From Saprolegnia diclina VS20 (Eukaryota; Oomycota; Saprolegniomycetes; Saprolegniales; Saprolegniaceae), in contig NW_008246082.1 in NCBI RefSeq assembly GCF_000281045.1, positions 727,645-786,374 of the forward strand: a stretch of 58,730 nucleotides of DNA. The letters are read 5' to 3'. Under the pieces are notes generated by a model. That model had not been told where the DNA came from, searched no databases, and was given only the letters and a program-made list of their open reading frames with translations. Of this stretch, positions 1 to 11,758 are shown piece by piece; position 1 is the stretch's first letter, and each line of letters begins with the position of its first letter. The position numbers and the translations under genes were made by a program.

Positions 1-1476
1 GAGGACAAGCGCTTTTCGCCCGAGGAGATCTCGTCGATGGTCCTTACGCGCATGAAGGAGACAGCGGAGAACTACCTCGGCCAGGAGATCAAGCAGGCTG
101 TTGTCACGGTCCCTGCGTACTTCAACGACCAGCAGCGCCAGTCGACGAAGGATGCCGGTGCCATTGCCGGCCTCGACGTCAAGCGCATCATCAACGAGCC
201 CACGGCCGCCGCCCTCGCGTACGGCTTGGACACGAACGCCGGTGCCGATGGCTCGAAGACCAACATCCTCATCTTCGATCTCGGTGGTGGTACCTTCGAT
301 GTGTCGATCCTCTCGATCGAGAACGGCATCTTCGAAGTCAAGTCGACGGGCGGTGACACGCATCTCGGTGGTGAAGATTTCGACTCGAACATGGTCGACT
401 TCCTCGTCACGGAGTTCAAGCGCAAGAACAAGGGCCTTGACCCCACGTCGTCGGCTCGCTCGATGCGCCGTCTCCGCACGGCCTGCGAGTCGGCCAAGCG
501 CATGCTTTCCACGACGACGTCGGCTTCGATCGAGGTTGATTCGCTCTTCGAGGGCGTTGACTTCTCGTCGACGATGACGCGCGCCAAGTTCGAGTCGCTC
601 AACGAAGAGTGCTTCAAGCGCACGGAGGAGACCGTCCTCAAGGTGCTCGCCGACGCCAACATGCAGCCCGGTGACATCACGGAGCTCGTCCTTGTCGGCG
701 GTTCCACGCGTATCCCCAAGGTGCAGAACATGCTCTCGGCTGTCTTCGGCGGCAAGGAGCTCTCGAAGTCGATCAACCCGGATGAGGCCGTCGCGTACGG
801 TGCTGCCGTCCAGGGCGCCATCCTCTCGGGCATCCGCAACGACGCCACGAACTCGCTCCTCCTCGTCGATGTGACGCCGCTCTCGCTCGGTATTGAGCTT
901 GTTGGCAAGGTCATGTCGGTGCTCATCAAGCGCAACACGGCGATTCCCGTCAAGAAGACGCGCATCTACACGACCGAAGAGGACTGGCAGACGACGGAGA
1001 AGGTCGTTATCTTCGAAGGCGAGCGTGCCTGCGTCGTCGACAACAACAAACTCGGCGAGTTCGAGATCTCGGGCATTGAGCGCGCCAAGCGCGGCGAGCC
1101 GCAGATCGAAGTCACGTTCGAGATCGATGCCAACGGTATCCTCCACGTCTCGGCCCGCGACAAGAAGACGGGTGCCAAGAACGCGACGACGATCTCCAAC
1201 AACCGCGGCCGCCTCACCCAGCAGGACATTGACCGCATGGTCGAAGAGGCCGAGAAGTTCAAGAAGGATGACGCGCAGATGCTCAAGCGCATCGACGCCC
1301 GCAACGACCTCGAGGGCTACCTCTACCGCGCGCTCGAAGCCGCCTCCAAGAAGAACGACGCGGCCGCCCAGACCGCGCTTTGCGAAGCCCGTGACTGGAT
1401 GGACGACAACGAGGAACTCACGGTGCGCGAACTCGAAGACAAGCGTCGTGTCCTCGAGCGCACGTACAAGTATTAG
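1..1476 (+). CDS. Hsp70 chaperone, 3' part (probably of a TPR-Hsp70 fusion)
   Basis: The frame is open from base 1 to the TAG at 1474-1476, so the 5' end lies outside the window. The protein begins in the Hsp70 ATPase domain about 100 residues after the usual start ([13 protein letters not shown]) and carries the actin-fold signatures [12 protein letters not shown] and [14 protein letters not shown] substrate-binding beta domain (VTPLSLGIE, then [15 protein letters not shown]) and a short helical lid follow. The end ([10 protein letters not shown]) lacks the EEVD tail of cytosolic Hsp70, which normally docks on TPR co-chaperones. That loss makes sense if the TPR domain is fused at the N terminus, as in the fragment at 12122-12753. 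No intron is seen. The role is ATP-dependent folding of client proteins. An ordinary Hsp70 paralogue is the alternative. Confidence 0.93.
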   Translation, partial: EDKRFSPEEISSMVLTRMKETAENYLGQEIKQAVVTVPAYFNDQQRQSTKDAGAIAGLDVKRIINEPTAAALAYGLDTNAGADGSKTNILIFDLGGGTFDVSILSIENGIFEVKSTGGDTHLGGEDFDSNMVDFLVTEFKRKNKGLDPTSSARSMRRLRTACESAKRMLSTTTSASIEVDSLFEGVDFSSTMTRAKFESLNEECFKRTEETVLKVLADANMQPGDITELVLVGGSTRIPKVQNMLSAVFGGKELSKSINPDEAVAYGAAVQGAILSGIRNDATNSLLLVDVTPLSLGIELVGKVMSVLIKRNTAIPVKKTRIYTTEEDWQTTEKVVIFEGERACVVDNNKLGEFEISGIERAKRGEPQIEVTFEIDANGILHVSARDKKTGAKNATTISNNRGRLTQQDIDRMVEEAEKFKKDDAQMLKRIDARNDLEGYLYRALEAASKKNDAAAQTALCEARDWMDDNEELTVRELEDKRRVLERTYKY

Positions 1477-1560
1477 ATCATCATCGCTGCTCGCCACCCA
1501 CGCTAACTCTAATAATATGCCAGTGGCCGCCAACACAATATTTAGTCTCTTACTATAGTA

Positions 1561-3944
1561 CTACGGAATAGTCCCGTAGTTGAAAGACGGCCGGGTTCTG
1601 CTGTTGGCCGTGGACGTCGCGTCGCCTCGCAGCAGGTGCGCGTGGATGAAGCTCAGGAACCGGAGCGCGTACTCGGGTGGTGGCAGCGCCGTGATCTTTC
1701 TTCGGTCTTGCACGAACGAGAGCACGAGGTGCTGGAGCTTCCACGCGATCGTGTAGTGCTGCAGAATGTCGATGAAGCCAACATAGTACACTTGGCGCTG
1801 GTCGGCCGACACGATCGCATTCTTGGCCAGCGACTCCTACGCCACGTTTCTCACCTTTCCATAAGCATATCCTAGTACCTCCGAGTCCTTGGAGGCGTCA
1901 AAGGGGCGGATGCCCAAGATGCAGCTGTAGTCCATGATGCCCATCTCCTGGAGGAAGCCGCAGTCGCTCGTCATCTGCGTGAGGAGCTCGAGGCGCACGT
2001 CCGACGTGACGTGCAGGTACGTGCCGCGGTCGACAAACTCGTCGTCGTGGAGCAAGTGCGTTGGTTTGGGCTGCGGCGGGCTCAGCAATCGAGTCTCCGG
2101 TTCGCGAATGTAGACGCGCAGCGGCGGCAAGAGGGCAGGCGCGAACGTGCCCTTGAGGTCATACCGCTCGTCGATGCGGTCCGTGCAGAGCACGTTCTCC
2201 ATGACGACAAAGAACATTTTGTTCCAGCCCACGGGCAGCTGCATCCTACGAGAGCACGATATACGATCTGAGAGCGATCGGGAGACGACGTACGAGTGGC
2301 AGCCAACGTAGCGCACAAGGAGGCTCTTGGGCTGGCTGCGCACGTACGCGTGGTACGCCGGCAGGATGCGCATCAGGAACGCGTGCTCGTCCTTGGTCAT
2401 CGTCTTGACAATGTACTTGCGGTCGTTCGTAAAGTAAAAGAGCATGCCCGACTTGCCCTCGGACGCGGTCTCGGAGAGCGTGCCCGTGAAGCTCGTCTCG
2501 TACGCGCCAGCCTCGATGCCCGCGAGCGACCGAAGGTTCTCAAAGATCCGCGGCGCGTAGTCGGTGAAGCCGAGCTTTTCGTAGTAGACCTTGAGCTTGT
2601 TCGAGTTGAGGCGGACAGTGGTCGCAAGCCGCTTCTTCTCGACGTACAAGCCCGGCGCGTCGAGGTCTGTCTCCTCCATGGACCGCAGCGACCCGAACGA
2701 GTGCGACCGGCTCGGCACGACTACGTCGGATGTCGAGTACGTTGCAAAGACGGACCGGGCGCGCTCGAGGCGGTGCGGCGACGCTTCGCGCAGCTCGTGC
2801 AAGCTGCGGATGATGCCCACCGAGGTATATCTACCTCGTATCAGATACCAGTGTTTCGAGAACAGAAGCGCTGTCTACCGCAAGAGGTCTTTTCGAAGCG
2901 ACGTGCTAAAGTGGTCGGTCATGCCGTCGCTGTCGTCGGCGACCGGCGTCTCGGCGCGGCCACCGCCGAGGTGCTCGACGAGGTCCGTGTTGATGCTCCA
3001 GACGGCGAGCACGAAGAGCGGGTACAAGCCAAAGACGACTGCGAGCGTGAGCTGGATGTGGTGCGCGACGACGCCCGAAAAGGACTGGAGGTAGTCGCTG
3101 TAGTAGAGGCCGCCGCAGACGACCCAAAAGAGCCCGTACATGACGAGGTACCGGAAGTACTGGAGCAGCGACCGCCGCTTGGCGCGATATGTCGAGTCGA
3201 GCTGCCGCCGCGCAAAGCGAAAGGTCGCAAAGAGGAGCACGCCGAACGAGACGAGCCAGACGACAACGAGTGGCGCAAAGAGGAGGACCCAGTACGTCTC
3301 GTTGGTCTCGCGCACGCTCGCCGTGCGGTGCACCCAGCAAAGGTTGAGGCTCGAGAGACCGTAGAGACGGAACGAGTACATGGCCGCGGCCGAAATCGCG
3401 CTCAGCGACCACGTACTACACGCATTATGAGCATTCCAGACCGAGGACCAGTGGCGCGGACATGGTGTGGTACGTCCACGTCTTGACAGCGTAGCCCATC
3501 CACGGGTTCATGAGCGCAATGAAGAGATCGAACGACAGCATGAGGTACCAGAGACCGCTGCCGAGGAGGAAGAACTAGCATCCATCATCGCATGAGCCAA
3601 TGTACTGGCACCGCCAGCCGCACCTGGTTGTACATGGACAAGAGGACGCAGTCGTCGTCTGTGACGGCGCCGTCGCCCTACAAGCGCGCTGTAGCCATCC
3701 TGCGCGGTGGAGAAGGAGGTAGATGTCATACCTGCAGAAAGTACTGCGCCACAAAGCCGAGCGTGAGCATAAAGTTGCAGTAGACGTGCCAGACCATGAG
3801 GTTGGCCGCGGGATGCTGCCGCTTGAGCTGCGGGAAGACCATGTACGAGAGCAGCGTGCAGAGATGCAGCGCGCAGCCCACGAGGCCCATGTACAAGTAC
3901 ACGCGGCTGCTGGCCGCCACGTCCAGCGCGTCGTAGGCCGCCAT
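1561..3944 (-). CDS. GPCR-PIPK: seven-transmembrane receptor fused to phosphatidylinositol phosphate kinase
   Basis: ATG at 3944, stop at 1561-1563. Six exons join in frame across introns 3678-3731, 3575-3623, 3416-3473, 2831-2878, 2246-2293 and 1837-1878 (42-58 nt). The N-terminal half has seven hydrophobic segments, for example VYLYMGLVGCALHLCTLL and LLFAPLVVVWLVSFGVLL. The C-terminal half is a PIP kinase catalytic domain: GKSGMLFYFTNDRKYIVKT (ATP site), VVMENV, ERYDLKGT, MGIMDYSCILGI (the MDYSLL-type motif), and YYVGFIDILQHYT near the end. This receptor-lipid kinase fusion (RpkA in Dictyostelium, GPCR-PIPK in oomycetes) is thought to couple a membrane signal to PIP2 synthesis. Two introns are 48 nt with no in-frame stop, so retention would insert residues rather than truncate. 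The gene converges with the Hsp70 gene, with 84 bp between them. Confidence 0.9.
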
Positions 3945-4008
3945 CGCAAATCTTGAATCCGCGTTATTTTATTGCATTAGCATCACCAGGTAATTAAATA
4001 CGAGCGAC

Positions 4009-4401
4009 GCATCCGGATACGGGGCAGCCGGCACCGAGTGTTGGCAGCAACTTCAACTGCCGCAAGCCGCCGAGTCTCAGGGGCGCTGGACGACGCGGCA
4101 GGCCCTGCTGTCGGCGCCACAGGCCCTACGACGCATGGTCGTTGGCTCAGAGCCAACTGCAGCAGCGACGACTGCCGAACGGACGCGGTACACGGAAGCG
4201 AGACGGTAGCAGCATGCCAAGGCCAAAGGGTTGCCCAACGACCCGAGTGCACGCGTGTGAAGAATGTGGCTGCATGGACCGGCGCACGGGGTCGGACGCA
4301 GCGGCGACGTGTCGCGTCAGGAACGTTGGCGGCGCATCCGGATACGGTGCCACGGCGTGCGGAAGATTTTGGGCAGAAACGACCGAAGCCAAGAAGCGAC
4401 G
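4009..4401. promoter_or_regulatory. Upstream region of the BAR gene with a repeated 15-mer
   Basis: The 15-mer CGCATCCGGATACGG occurs twice, near 4008 and near 4333, about 325 bp apart and within 400 bp of the BAR gene start. Its core ATCCGGAT is palindromic. The stretch otherwise has several overlapping open frames but no recognisable protein. A regulatory role is only a guess from position and repetition. Confidence 0.3.
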
Positions 4402-5837
4402 ATGGCCAGCTGGATGCGCTCGGGGGTACGTCTGCATGGCCAGCGACTGCGTCTCATGCGCCGAGTGAGCGTAGCTGCAGAACGTCGTCGACGGATCGCG
4501 ACGGTGCGTGGGCTAGGCTATCGCCAGCTTCTGACGGCTAAAGTCTCTAGGCTCAAGGAAGAGATCCTCCAAAACGCAGGCGTCTACGGCGCCGGGTATT
4601 CGGACCCAGTCCTCGAAGCACGCACGCAGCGGTAGTGCACTCTCGAGACAATGCCATTGACACGACCGTGTGTATGTAGGTATGCACAGCACAGCGTTGC
4701 GATCGACCGGCTCCACGCAGCGACGACGACGTACATCAAGCAGCTCGACGCGCTATCGGTCGCGTCCACGAGCCTCGCGCACGAATTCAAGAGCTACTTC
4801 AACATGCAGCTCTCTCACGGTACGTCCGATTTGTATTGGGAACACGCTTGCATGACGTCCATGTAGCCACGGGCCAAGACGACGCGTCGGATGGGCTTGT
4901 GGGGTGCGAGTGGTGCTTTGTCGAGAAGGGACACTCAGGCTCCGTACGCTAGGCAGCTCGCCCGCGCGTCCGACTGTCTCGAGACGCTGCACTGGACGCT
5001 CAAGCAGCACGTCGTTGACGCGTCGGCGTCCATGCTCACGGAGAAGGTGCTCAAGCCACTTGGCAAGCTCAAGCAGGACGCTGCTGGGACGCAAAAGACC
5101 ATCCAGCAGCGCAAGCAAAAGGTGTGTGTTTCCATTTTGCCGCGGATTTCTCACGCTACATGCAGATCCTGGACTTTGACGCGCTTCGGCGGTCCACGGG
5201 CACGAGCCGTCCGTCGGCGGAAGCACAGACGCGGCTGCGCACGTCCGAGGAAGCGGTCGTTGCGGTCACGACGCAGCTCAACGCGGCGCTGGACGCGCTC
5301 GAAGCCCAGCGTGGATACCTTCTTCGCACCGAACTTCTCTCGCTCTCGGCGTCCCATGTACATGCCACCTCGACCCTTATGATGATTGTCCAATATCTGT
5401 GGATACATCTAGGTCTTTGCATCGAGCAAGAGCGCCGAGACCTTCCAGCAGCTCATCCCGCTCATGCCCGGCATGGGCTTTTGGCTCACGGAGCTGAGTG
5501 GCAAGTCGGCGGGCTTGGTGGACCCGACTGCGGGTCCGGTGCCTGGTATCTTGGACTATGCGGGGCCAGACGCTGTGCTCTCGTCGCCGGTCAATGCGAT
5601 GAGCCTCCTCGATCTCCCAACGACCGACGTTCCACGCTTGAACGACCAAGACCCGTTTGAGGTACCTTGGGCCAGCACGTAACTTTGCTCACGAGCGCGA
5701 CGTAGCGCATGCACTGCGCGCAGCAGCTGGCGCAAGAGACGTACCAAGCGGCGCCCGAAGCGACCCGCGATGCAACGCCAACGACGAGCAGCAACCCCGT
5801 CGATGCGTTCGACGTGGGACTGCAGTGGATGAGCTAG
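4402..5837 (+). CDS. BAR-domain (amphiphysin-like) membrane-curvature protein
   Basis: Reconstructed from ATG 4402 to TAG 5835-5837 with eight short introns (about 45-55 nt), all frame-consistent. The first exon is only 24 nt (4402-4425). The protein opens MASWMRSG, then RRLKEEILQNAG, and continues through long helices: IDRLHAATTTYIKQLDALS, LETLHWTLKQHVVDASA, EKVLKPLGKLKQ, then KQKILDFDALRRSTG. The last is the BAR signature in which a basic helix ends in a (D)YDxxRR motif. A further helix, LNAALDALEAQRGYLL, follows. The C-terminal tail is low-complexity and acidic with a DPFE motif of the kind that binds clathrin adaptors (inference). BAR dimers bind curved membranes in endocytosis. The start codon is the least certain part. 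The family call rests on the helix pattern, not on an alignment. Confidence 0.75.
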
Positions 5838-6070
5838 AGCGATACCAGATGCGCCACCATTGCATTTTACAGACGTAAGAATAGCTACAACACGGTTTGC
5901 TCTTCCAAGCTAGCTGCTGCTCTATACGACTACACTACTACACTGTAGTACTGGCGGTGGATTCTCGTGATAACGGACTTGAGAACAGCGCTGTGATGGG
6001 ATGGCGCTTGCCACAGAAGTTCTATGGCCTGTAGTTGATACACGACTCCTCGATCCATTCTAACGTTATT

Positions 6071-6099
6071 TGGATAGATGGATAGTTGGATAGATAAGG
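6071..6099. repeat. GATA-type tetranucleotide microsatellite
   Basis: An imperfect run of (T)GGATA/GATA units lies between the BAR gene and MPS1. It looks like an ordinary simple-sequence repeat. The rest of 5838-6345 holds no gene that I can see. Confidence 0.7.
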
Positions 6100-6102
6100 A
6101 AA

Positions 6103-6121
6103 TTCCCCGCGCGCGCGGAAA
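6103..6121. promoter_or_regulatory. GC palindrome resembling paired E2F sites upstream of MPS1
   Basis: TTCCCCGCGCGCGCGGAAA contains a perfect 12-bp palindrome (CCGCGCGCGCGG, 6107-6118) flanked by TTCC and AAA, so each half resembles the E2F core TTTSSCGC read outward. It lies about 225 bp before the MPS1 start codon. E2F control of spindle-checkpoint genes is well known in other eukaryotes. Function here is inferred. Confidence 0.35.
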
Positions 6122-6345
6122 CTTCAAACTGGGTTTGGCCGGGCAGAGGTCGCGACCGGATAATGTCGGGTAGTATCCGGCGGTGTTTCCATGCACCATA
6201 CAAATGGCCCAGTGATTTGTTTTAAATTTCAAATCTGTATCCGGATTTTACCCAGTCAGACGCTACTGTGGACGGCGACGGTACGCGCGCATGGTCCTCG
6301 ACGGCAAAGCTCATCATGGCGCGACGGTGCTAGGTAGACAGCAGC

Positions 6346-9175
6346 ATGATCCGGTCCCCGATGCTTCGCTTCGGCGAGAACGAGACCGACATCTTCCTCC
6401 TTGACGTCAGCGTCTGCGACGTCCCGGGCGACACGGGCCTTGGCACCGCGCTCATGGTCGAGCGCAACAAGCTCGCCGAAGAGGCAAGGAAAGACCCGCT
6501 CAACATCGAAGTCATGAGTCGCCTCCTCAAGAACTGCGCGCGCCTCTACAGCCAGCACCCGCGACCCGTCGAGCTGCTCTTCCGGCGCGCCATGACGACA
6601 TTCCAGCGCCAACCGCTCGACTCGGCAGGCGCCGACCTCTGGATCGAGATGCTGCTTGGACTCGGCGCGATACTAGCAGCTGACACGATGAAGAAGCGCG
6701 ATATTCTGAGCCAAGCGTCCTTCAGCGCCCATGTCAAGGGCAAGACTGTCTTTTACGAGTACTTTGCCAACTTTGAGATGCAGCAGAGTACGTATACGTC
6801 GATACCATCGTTCCACTCAAGTCCAACCTGTAGATCGATCTCAGGCCGCACAAGACCTCCTCAACAAGGCTGTCGAGAAGGACATGCTCACACCAGAGGC
6901 GCGACAACAAATTTGGGACAAGGTGCAGCGTACACAGCCAGATGCGTCCCAAGCTCCGCGCGAGTTTGTCTCGCGACCACCCGACACACCCGTGCAGACG
7001 TCCAGGAGCTCGCACGTCTATTCGACGCCACGCAACTCGACGACGCCTGCGGTGGCACGGACGACGAGCACGACGCTGCGCACTGCCAGCCTTGCCGAAT
7101 CGTGGACAACACCCCTCCAAACCGAGCCTCGGACGACCGCTGCTGCACCGTCGTCGGTCTTGCGCACGACGAGCCTCTCATCGGCACTCACGACGCCGCT
7201 CCCGTCGAAGCTCGGCAACCGAGATGCACGTTCGACACAGCGAAAACCCCAAATTCGGCCCAGCTTCCAACTGGGTACCTGCCGTATTGCTCGCATGAGC
7301 CGCTCACGCGTCCATAGGCTCGATCGGTCTCCCAATGCGCGTGCGGCAGTCGGCCGCGTCGCCCATGTCCCAGGACGAGGAAGATGACAAGGAACATAGC
7401 CCACCGCCGCCACTGAATCGCCCGCTCGTGACTGGCATCAAGCGCGAGCCCAAATACAGCGAAGACGACGATAAGGAAAATAGCCCAGCCGCGCCATCAA
7501 GCCGCCCGCTCGTCGACGGCATCAAGCGCGAGGCCAAGTACCCCAAGGTACCAAATTGCGCTCGAGTTCCACCGTGCAAATGTCGCTATGATAGAAGGCT
7601 CCGTTCCAGGAGAAGGACATTAGCTACATCAAGGACTGGAACCCGGCTCGCACACCGTCAGCAACGGAGCCGACCAAAGCAAAGCGGGCATTGGGCTACT
7701 TGGACCCCAACTCTCTCGAGGTACACAACGTGCCCGCGAGCCCCGCCGTATCAGACGCCAGCGACATGGAAATTGAACTCTCTCGCCAGAGCGTCCGCGA
7801 CGACGACGAAGACACGGCGTTGCTACTGGCCAAGAAGACGCCGCCGAGCGGTCGGAAGCGCGCCTTGTCGCCGTCGGTCGACCACGCCCGGTCGCACGCG
7901 CCGTCAGCCAGCTCGACGCCCTCGAGCGCAAGTCCGCCAGAGCCAGCGACACCGTTTCGCAACTCGGATGTGTCCTCGGACGTCATCGCGCGTCTCATCG
8001 ACTCAAAAAACCACATCGTGGTACGACCTCTGATCGGTTTGGACAAGATCTCATGTGCGAATCAGGTGAATGGCGTGACGTTCTTGAGCCTCAAGCAGAT
8101 TGGCAGTGGCGGCAGCAGCAAAGTCTTCCGCGTCTTGGGACCCGACATGCAGACGTATGCGCTCAAGAAGATCAAGATGAAGCGCATGGACGACGCGTCC
8201 GTCATTAGCTACGAGAACGAAATCATGATGCTCAAGCGTCTCCAAGGCTCGCCGTACATTATCAAGCTCCTCGCCAACGAGATGGACTACGAGGGCAAGG
8301 TGCTGTATGTGGTACGAACCTCGTCGCGCTGCTCGACCGCCAGCAACCTCTTCGGTCGTAGGTCATGGAGCAAGGCGAAATCGACCTCAAGGACAAACTC
8401 AAGGAGCTCAAAAACAACCAGATCGTGCTTGAAGAGAATTTTCTGCGTATCACGTGGCAGCAAATGCTGCAGGCAGTGAATTACATCCACAACCAGCGCG
8501 TGATCCACGGTAGACCAATCCGACAACCACTACTAACAAAGGCGTGTCGTAGGGGACTTGAAGCCAGCCAACTTTTTGTTTGTCAACGGCGCGCTCAAGC
8601 TCATCGACTTTGGTATCGCCAAGGCGATTTCGAACGACACGACCAATATCGTGCGCGAAAACCACGAGGGGACGGCCAACTTTATGCCGCCCGAAGTTGC
8701 GTCCGGCATCGTCGCGACGGATAAGGGCGCGACGCCCAAGAAGGTCGGCCGCGCCGGCGACATTTGGTCGCTCGGGTGCATTCTGTACCAGATCGTGTAC
8801 GGCGACACGCCGTTCGGGACGTTCAACAACATTTTCGAAAAGTTCATTCGCATCTCGGACCCAAACCACGCCATCACGTTCAAGAAGCTGCACAACAAGC
8901 CGCTCGAAGACGTGATCCGGTCGTGCCTCCAGCGAGACCCAAAGCTCCGACCGACCATCGAAGGGCCCAATGGCTTGCTCGAGCATCCGTTTTTGAACCC
9001 GAACAAGGGCGGGCTGACACCGTCGACGCTCGAGACGACCTTGGCCAAGGCCACGCAGTTCATTTACGAGCACGGGTGCTCGCCCGCCGTCGTCGACATT
9101 GCCGACCGACTCCAAGCTGCTGTGAGCCACCACCATCTCGCCAACGTCGTGCCCAACTCGCAAACCGCCCTGTAA
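6346..9175 (+). CDS. MPS1: MPS1/TTK dual-specificity spindle-checkpoint kinase
   Basis: ATG 6346, TAA 9173-9175, with frame-consistent short introns (for example 6788-6833). The N-terminal region (about 150 residues) has a helical TPR-like layout (RLLKNCARLYSQHP, VELLFRRAMTTFQRQ, FYEYFANFEMQQ), as in the Mps1/BubR1 family. A Ser/Thr-rich linker and two DDKE(H/N)SP-containing units follow, the second with a KEN box. The kinase domain is diagnostic of MPS1: LKQIGSGGSSKVFRV, YALKKIKM, VMEQGEIDL, VIHGDLKPANFLFVNG, KLIDFGIAKAI, NFMPPEV, WSLGCILYQIVYGDTPFG. The HRD motif is HGD, as HSD is in human TTK. An intron splits it between His-Gly and Asp. The protein phosphorylates kinetochore proteins to hold anaphase until chromosomes attach. 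The transcript should be cell-cycle regulated. Confidence 0.93.
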
Positions 9176-9348
9176 TCGTTCTCGTCATATTAATTATTTG
9201 CCCGCCTTGGCCTTTGTTGTTGTTAAGTAGGTCAATTATTTGTTAGTGAGCAGAGCTCTCTGTTACGGGTCTGTTGTTGGAGCTGCTGGCGCCTTGGACT
9301 TTGTTTACTAGTATCTCGTACTGTACGCTTGCGTGTCAATTCGACTAA

Positions 9349-11215
9349 GTGCGATACCTCGCACTTAAACGGCCATTTGCAGAGGTGACGGCCAAGCTCT
9401 TCGTCGGCCTCGACCTGTCGACGCAGAGCATGACAGGCGTCGTGGTCACTGCGACGCCGACGCCCAAGCCATTCGCAGTCGTGGCGTCCAGGACCTTCCA
9501 GCTCGACGACCGGCTTCCGCACTACGGTAGCCGCCCACATGCAGCTTTTTCCTGGCACATCGAACGGTAGGCACGACCAAGGGCGTCCTGATGCACGGCG
9601 CGCACGTCGAAGTGCCCAGCTTGATGCTTGTTGAAGCTGTCGATGAGATCCTGCTCGAGCTCTCGGCGGCCGTGGAAGCGGCGGGGTACTCGATGGCCAA
9701 CGTCGTCGCAGTGAGCGGCAGTGCGCAGCAGCACACAAGCGTCTTCTGGAGCGACGCAGAGCTCCGCCTGCCTCACGACGCGTCGACAACGCTGCATGAC
9801 CACTTGCAGGACGCATTTGCGCCCGCGAACGGCCGCAGCTGGATGGACGCGACAACGACAACCGAGTGCCGGGCGCTCGAGGCCGCTGTTGGAGGCGCCC
9901 AGCGGCTGGCCGACATGACGGGCTCGCGCGGCTACGAGCGCTTCACGCTGATCCAGCTGCTGTCCATGGACCGCAGTCTTCTTGAGCGCGCGGGGCGTGT
10001 CAGCATTGCGTCGTCCTTGCTCACGTCGCTCTTCCTTGGGGCGACGGCAGCGGCATGAACCTCATGGACATCGCGACGCGGCAGTGGTCCAAGGACGTTC
10101 TTAAAGCCGTGGAAGATTGCTGGGCGCCATCGTCGACGCTCGAGCGACTGTTCGGGCCGGCGCCAACCGCGTCGCACATGTCGCTCGGTCCCATTGCGCC
10201 GTACTTTGTCGAGCGCTTTGGCTTTGCCGAGACATGCCGCGTGATTCCGTTCTCGGGGGACAATCCGTGCACGCTCGCAGGTACAAATTTAGTCCGTTCT
10301 AGCTTCCTTCTACCAGCCATGAGTAGGCATGGGTTTGGCCTCGGTCGGGGATGTGGGCATTTCTCTCGGTACGTCCGGCTGCATGTTTGTCGTCGCCGCG
10401 CCAGAAGCGATCCGCCCGTCCGGCGAGGAAGGTCACGTCTTAACCAACCCCGTCGACCCCAACACGCTGATGGTATCATCCTTGCGGCTGCTGTTGAGAA
10501 TAAACTTACGCTGACCGTAGGGTATGCTTTGCTTCAAGAACGGGTCCTTGGCCCGCGAGGTACCCTCGGTTGAATTGGCCACGACCTCTGCATATTTGCG
10601 CTATAGAACGTTCGCGATCGACGCGCCGACGGGTCCTGGGCCGAGTTCTCAAGACTCATGGACGCGACACCGCCAGGCAACAACGGTGTCATGGGCTTCT
10701 TCTACCTCCAGCCCGAGATCACGCCCGTGGTTCCCACCGAGTCGGCAGCACCGACCCTTAGCGACATCCATGGGTATATGGCGGACGGAAGCACCTTGGA
10801 CCTATTGCACGCACCCCCCGCCGTTGAAATCCGCGCCATGGTCGAGTGGCAGTGCCTTGCCATAGCGTGCCACCTGCAAAAGCTGTACCACGGCCCGATC
10901 GCGCGCCTCATCCTGGCAGGCGGTGCGTCCGTGAACCGATCGCTCGTCGAGACGCTTGCCAATGTCTTCAACGCACCCGTGTACATTGAAGACAACAAGG
11001 TCAACACCGCGGCGCTTGGCGGCGCACTGCGTGCGCAGCACGGTGTCGCGTGCGGCGACGCCGGCATGTACCGTCCGTTTGACCCGAAAGTCGGCCTCGA
11101 ACTTCGCGCGACACCAGCGCCAGAGACGCGCCACGTGTACGAGCACATGATTCGTCGGTTCCCGAGCTTGGAAGCGTCGGCGATTGCGGCCCAGCGACAA
11201 CGCCATGGCCCGTGA
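9349..11215 (+). CDS. XYLB: Xylulokinase, with one frameshift and no ATG start visible
   Basis: Phosphorylates D-xylulose to xylulose 5-phosphate (FGGY sugar kinase family, pentose phosphate entry). Motifs match eukaryotic xylulokinases in order: LFVGLDLSTQS, DRLPHYG then TTKGV, VVAVSGSAQQHTSVFW, GSRGYERFTLIQ, DGSGMNLMDIATRQW, FSGDNPCTLAG, VGISLGTSG, GHVLTNPVDP, LCFKNGSLARE, RLILAGGASVNR. Introns near 9554, 10281, 10473 and 10560 join in frame. At about 10040 the frame changes between LFLG and DGSGMN, where relatives have about eight extra residues, so roughly 22 nt seem to be missing. No ATG lies between the MPS1 stop and residue 27 of this frame (first ATG near 9429, after the ATP-binding motif). 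The start at 9349 is therefore a placeholder GTG and an upstream exon may exist. Stop TGA at 11213-11215. Confidence 0.85.
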
Positions 11216-11758
11216 AGGTTTCAGTTTATATTGTTTTGATTTTGATTCAGGGCGACCGATTGGTCCTTGTAATCCAATCAAATGCGGGGAAAAATGATCC
11301 TAGCGCACACACTGCCTCGCACAGCTGCATGACTTCGCAATTGTCAGAGGGAAGTTGTTGTTTCTTTACATTGACTTGGGAGCTGGGGAGAGTTGCAATA
11401 CCCATGTCACACAACTCTCTTGGTACTCGACGTACATGCATGATGTACACGTAGCCAGAATATGAAGATATACTGTGTTCGCCGTGCACAGGACCTTGCC
11501 GCTGGGATGCATGCGGGGCCCTTGTCCAATTGGTCTCTAGGTTCGGAGCTTGCACGTGGCGGTGAGCCTTTTCCGCTGCGAGCGAAACCAAGCGCGCTAT
11601 CGACCCGACCTTGAGGATGCCCGTTATCTGCAGTGCGCTTGAGCTGGGCACGGGTCTTGAAGGAGGTTCGTGTTTGTAGCGACAATGGCTTCAGGGGCGT
11701 GGGAGGGGACTCCAGCATTTCGAAACGTCTGTATCACAAGCTGAAGTCACTTCTCAGG

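Noticed and set aside
72..965. 297-codon minus-strand frame opposite the Hsp70 gene
   Set aside because: It is the antisense shadow of a GC-rich coding region. The Hsp70 frame on the plus strand is unambiguous.
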